From Pyronema omphalodes (taxonomy: Eukaryota; Ascomycota; Pezizomycetes; Pezizales; Pyronemataceae), in NCBI GenBank assembly GCA_024516155.1, contig JAJJXM010000208.1, forward strand, positions 1 to 14,779: a DNA stretch of 14,779 bases. The letters run 5' to 3'. The position numbers and the translations under genes are program-made. Below, piece by piece: positions 14,474 to 14,779 of this stretch (the stretch's first letter is position 1; each line of letters begins with the position of its first letter). The notes below the pieces were generated by a model, which was given only the letters and a program-made list of their open reading frames with translations, did no database searches and was not told the DNA's origin.

Positions 14474-14779
14474 CTATCCCCTTCTGCGAGGCTTCTCTAG
14501 CCGGGAGTGTGCCCAGGTCGAGGTAGCAACCTTGGTTGCAGAGATAAAGGTGGAAAGAGCCTTGGTGCCCGAGGGGGTGTCCAGAATGGTGTTTAGGTTG
14601 ATCCGGGAGTGTTGTCTGAGTTTGAGGTCCTTCCTGAGTGTGGAGCGAGCGGCCTGGAATTCGGGGCAGCTCAGGAGGAGGTGTCGAGGCGTCTGCGGTG
14701 GGTGGATTGGGCAGCTGCAGCTGCGGGAGGGGTATGCGTCGGATGGAGGGTGGGCCAAGCAGTTGAGGAAGTACCCGTG
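14474..14779 (-). CDS. LINE B2 ORF2, C-terminal end (partial)
   Basis: The open frame enters at the window edge (HGYFLNCLAH) and ends at a TAG (14476-14474), giving 101 residues. It carries the CSCP...TPRHLLLSC Cys/His knuckle that follows RNase H in LINE ORF2 proteins, and the KALSTFISATKVA segment, which corresponds to KALSTMISETKVA in LINE B1. Similarity to B1 is clear but only moderate, so B2 is a different family. The RT and RNase H parts should lie to the right of the window on the minus strand. Confidence 0.85.
   Translation of the reverse strand, partial: HGYFLNCLAHPPSDAYPSRSCSCPIHPPQTPRHLLLSCPEFQAARSTLRKDLKLRQHSRINLNTILDTPSGTKALSTFISATKVATSTWAHSRLEKPRRRG

Larger units (their letters stand above)
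13572..14779 (-). mobile_element. 3' end of LINE B2 (non-LTR retrotransposon), continuing beyond the window
   Basis: Read on the minus strand: ORF2 C-terminus (14779-14474), a ~95-bp spacer, a run of 20 A (14378-14359), a GA-rich and mixed block, a T-rich hexamer repeat, then the conserved ~300-bp 3' region, the C(UUCG)G hairpin and an ACAA tail ending at 13572. It gives the complete 3' UTR of this LINE family. It shows that element A has the 3' end of an ORF2-bearing LINE. Confidence 0.8.

Overview
The window is a nest of transposable elements with remnants of one other gene. It looks like a filamentous ascomycete fungus: it holds a Ty3/gypsy element with a C-terminal chromodomain (a chromovirus), LINEs whose ORF2 ends in RNase H and a Cys/His knuckle (the arrangement seen in fungal Tad-like elements), and intron-poor, GC3-rich coding sequence. 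This assignment rests on element type only, and the species cannot be named. Repeated copies keep their CpGs and long open frames, so there is no sign of strong RIP.

Left part, 1-5.35 kb. A LINE ('B1', + strand) is represented by a short ORF2 stretch (1701-1727) and the ORF2 C-terminal third (3950-5111, RNase H plus Cys/His knuckle, one frameshift). Two copies of a roughly 2.2 kb non-autonomous element ('element A') interrupt it. Copy 1 (1-1700, minus strand, its 3' end outside the window) and copy 2 (1728-3935, plus strand) lie head to head. Copy 2 is complete: a 14-bp target duplication (1714-1727 = 3936-3949), two 209-bp 5' monomers, one coiled-coil ORF1 of 484 residues, a 3' UTR with two hairpins and an (ACAA)5 tail. 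It has no endonuclease or reverse transcriptase, so it is a 'half-LINE'.

Middle, 5.35-6.56 kb. There is A-, GA- and T-rich LINE 3' sequence, a gene-poor stretch with a weak minus-strand promoter/splice candidate, a 5 x 23-bp minisatellite, and three telomere-like motifs. Then comes the C-terminal half of a minus-strand gene for a Cys/His-rich protein with a C-terminal membrane segment.

6562-12974 is a full-length, recent Ty3/gypsy chromovirus. Its 529/537-bp LTRs differ by one substitution and one 8-bp microsatellite step, and it has a 5-bp GTTCC target duplication. Pol is intact (PR-RT-RNase H-IN-chromodomain), and gag is broken in frame up to three times. A complete -1 frameshift signal joins gag to pol. 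The expected primer-binding site fits no tRNA 3' end that I recognise, but it is complementary to a segment of the LTR, which suggests Tf1-style self-priming. The element splits the Cys/His-membrane gene; taking it out with one TSD copy gives one continuous 312-codon frame.

Right end, 12.98-14.78 kb. This holds the N-terminal half of the split gene, then the 3' end of a second LINE ('B2', minus strand) with its ORF2 C-terminus. B2 and element A share their last ~300 bp almost exactly, including a C(UUCG)G hairpin and an ACAA tail. That suggests a B2-type LINE moves element A in trans.
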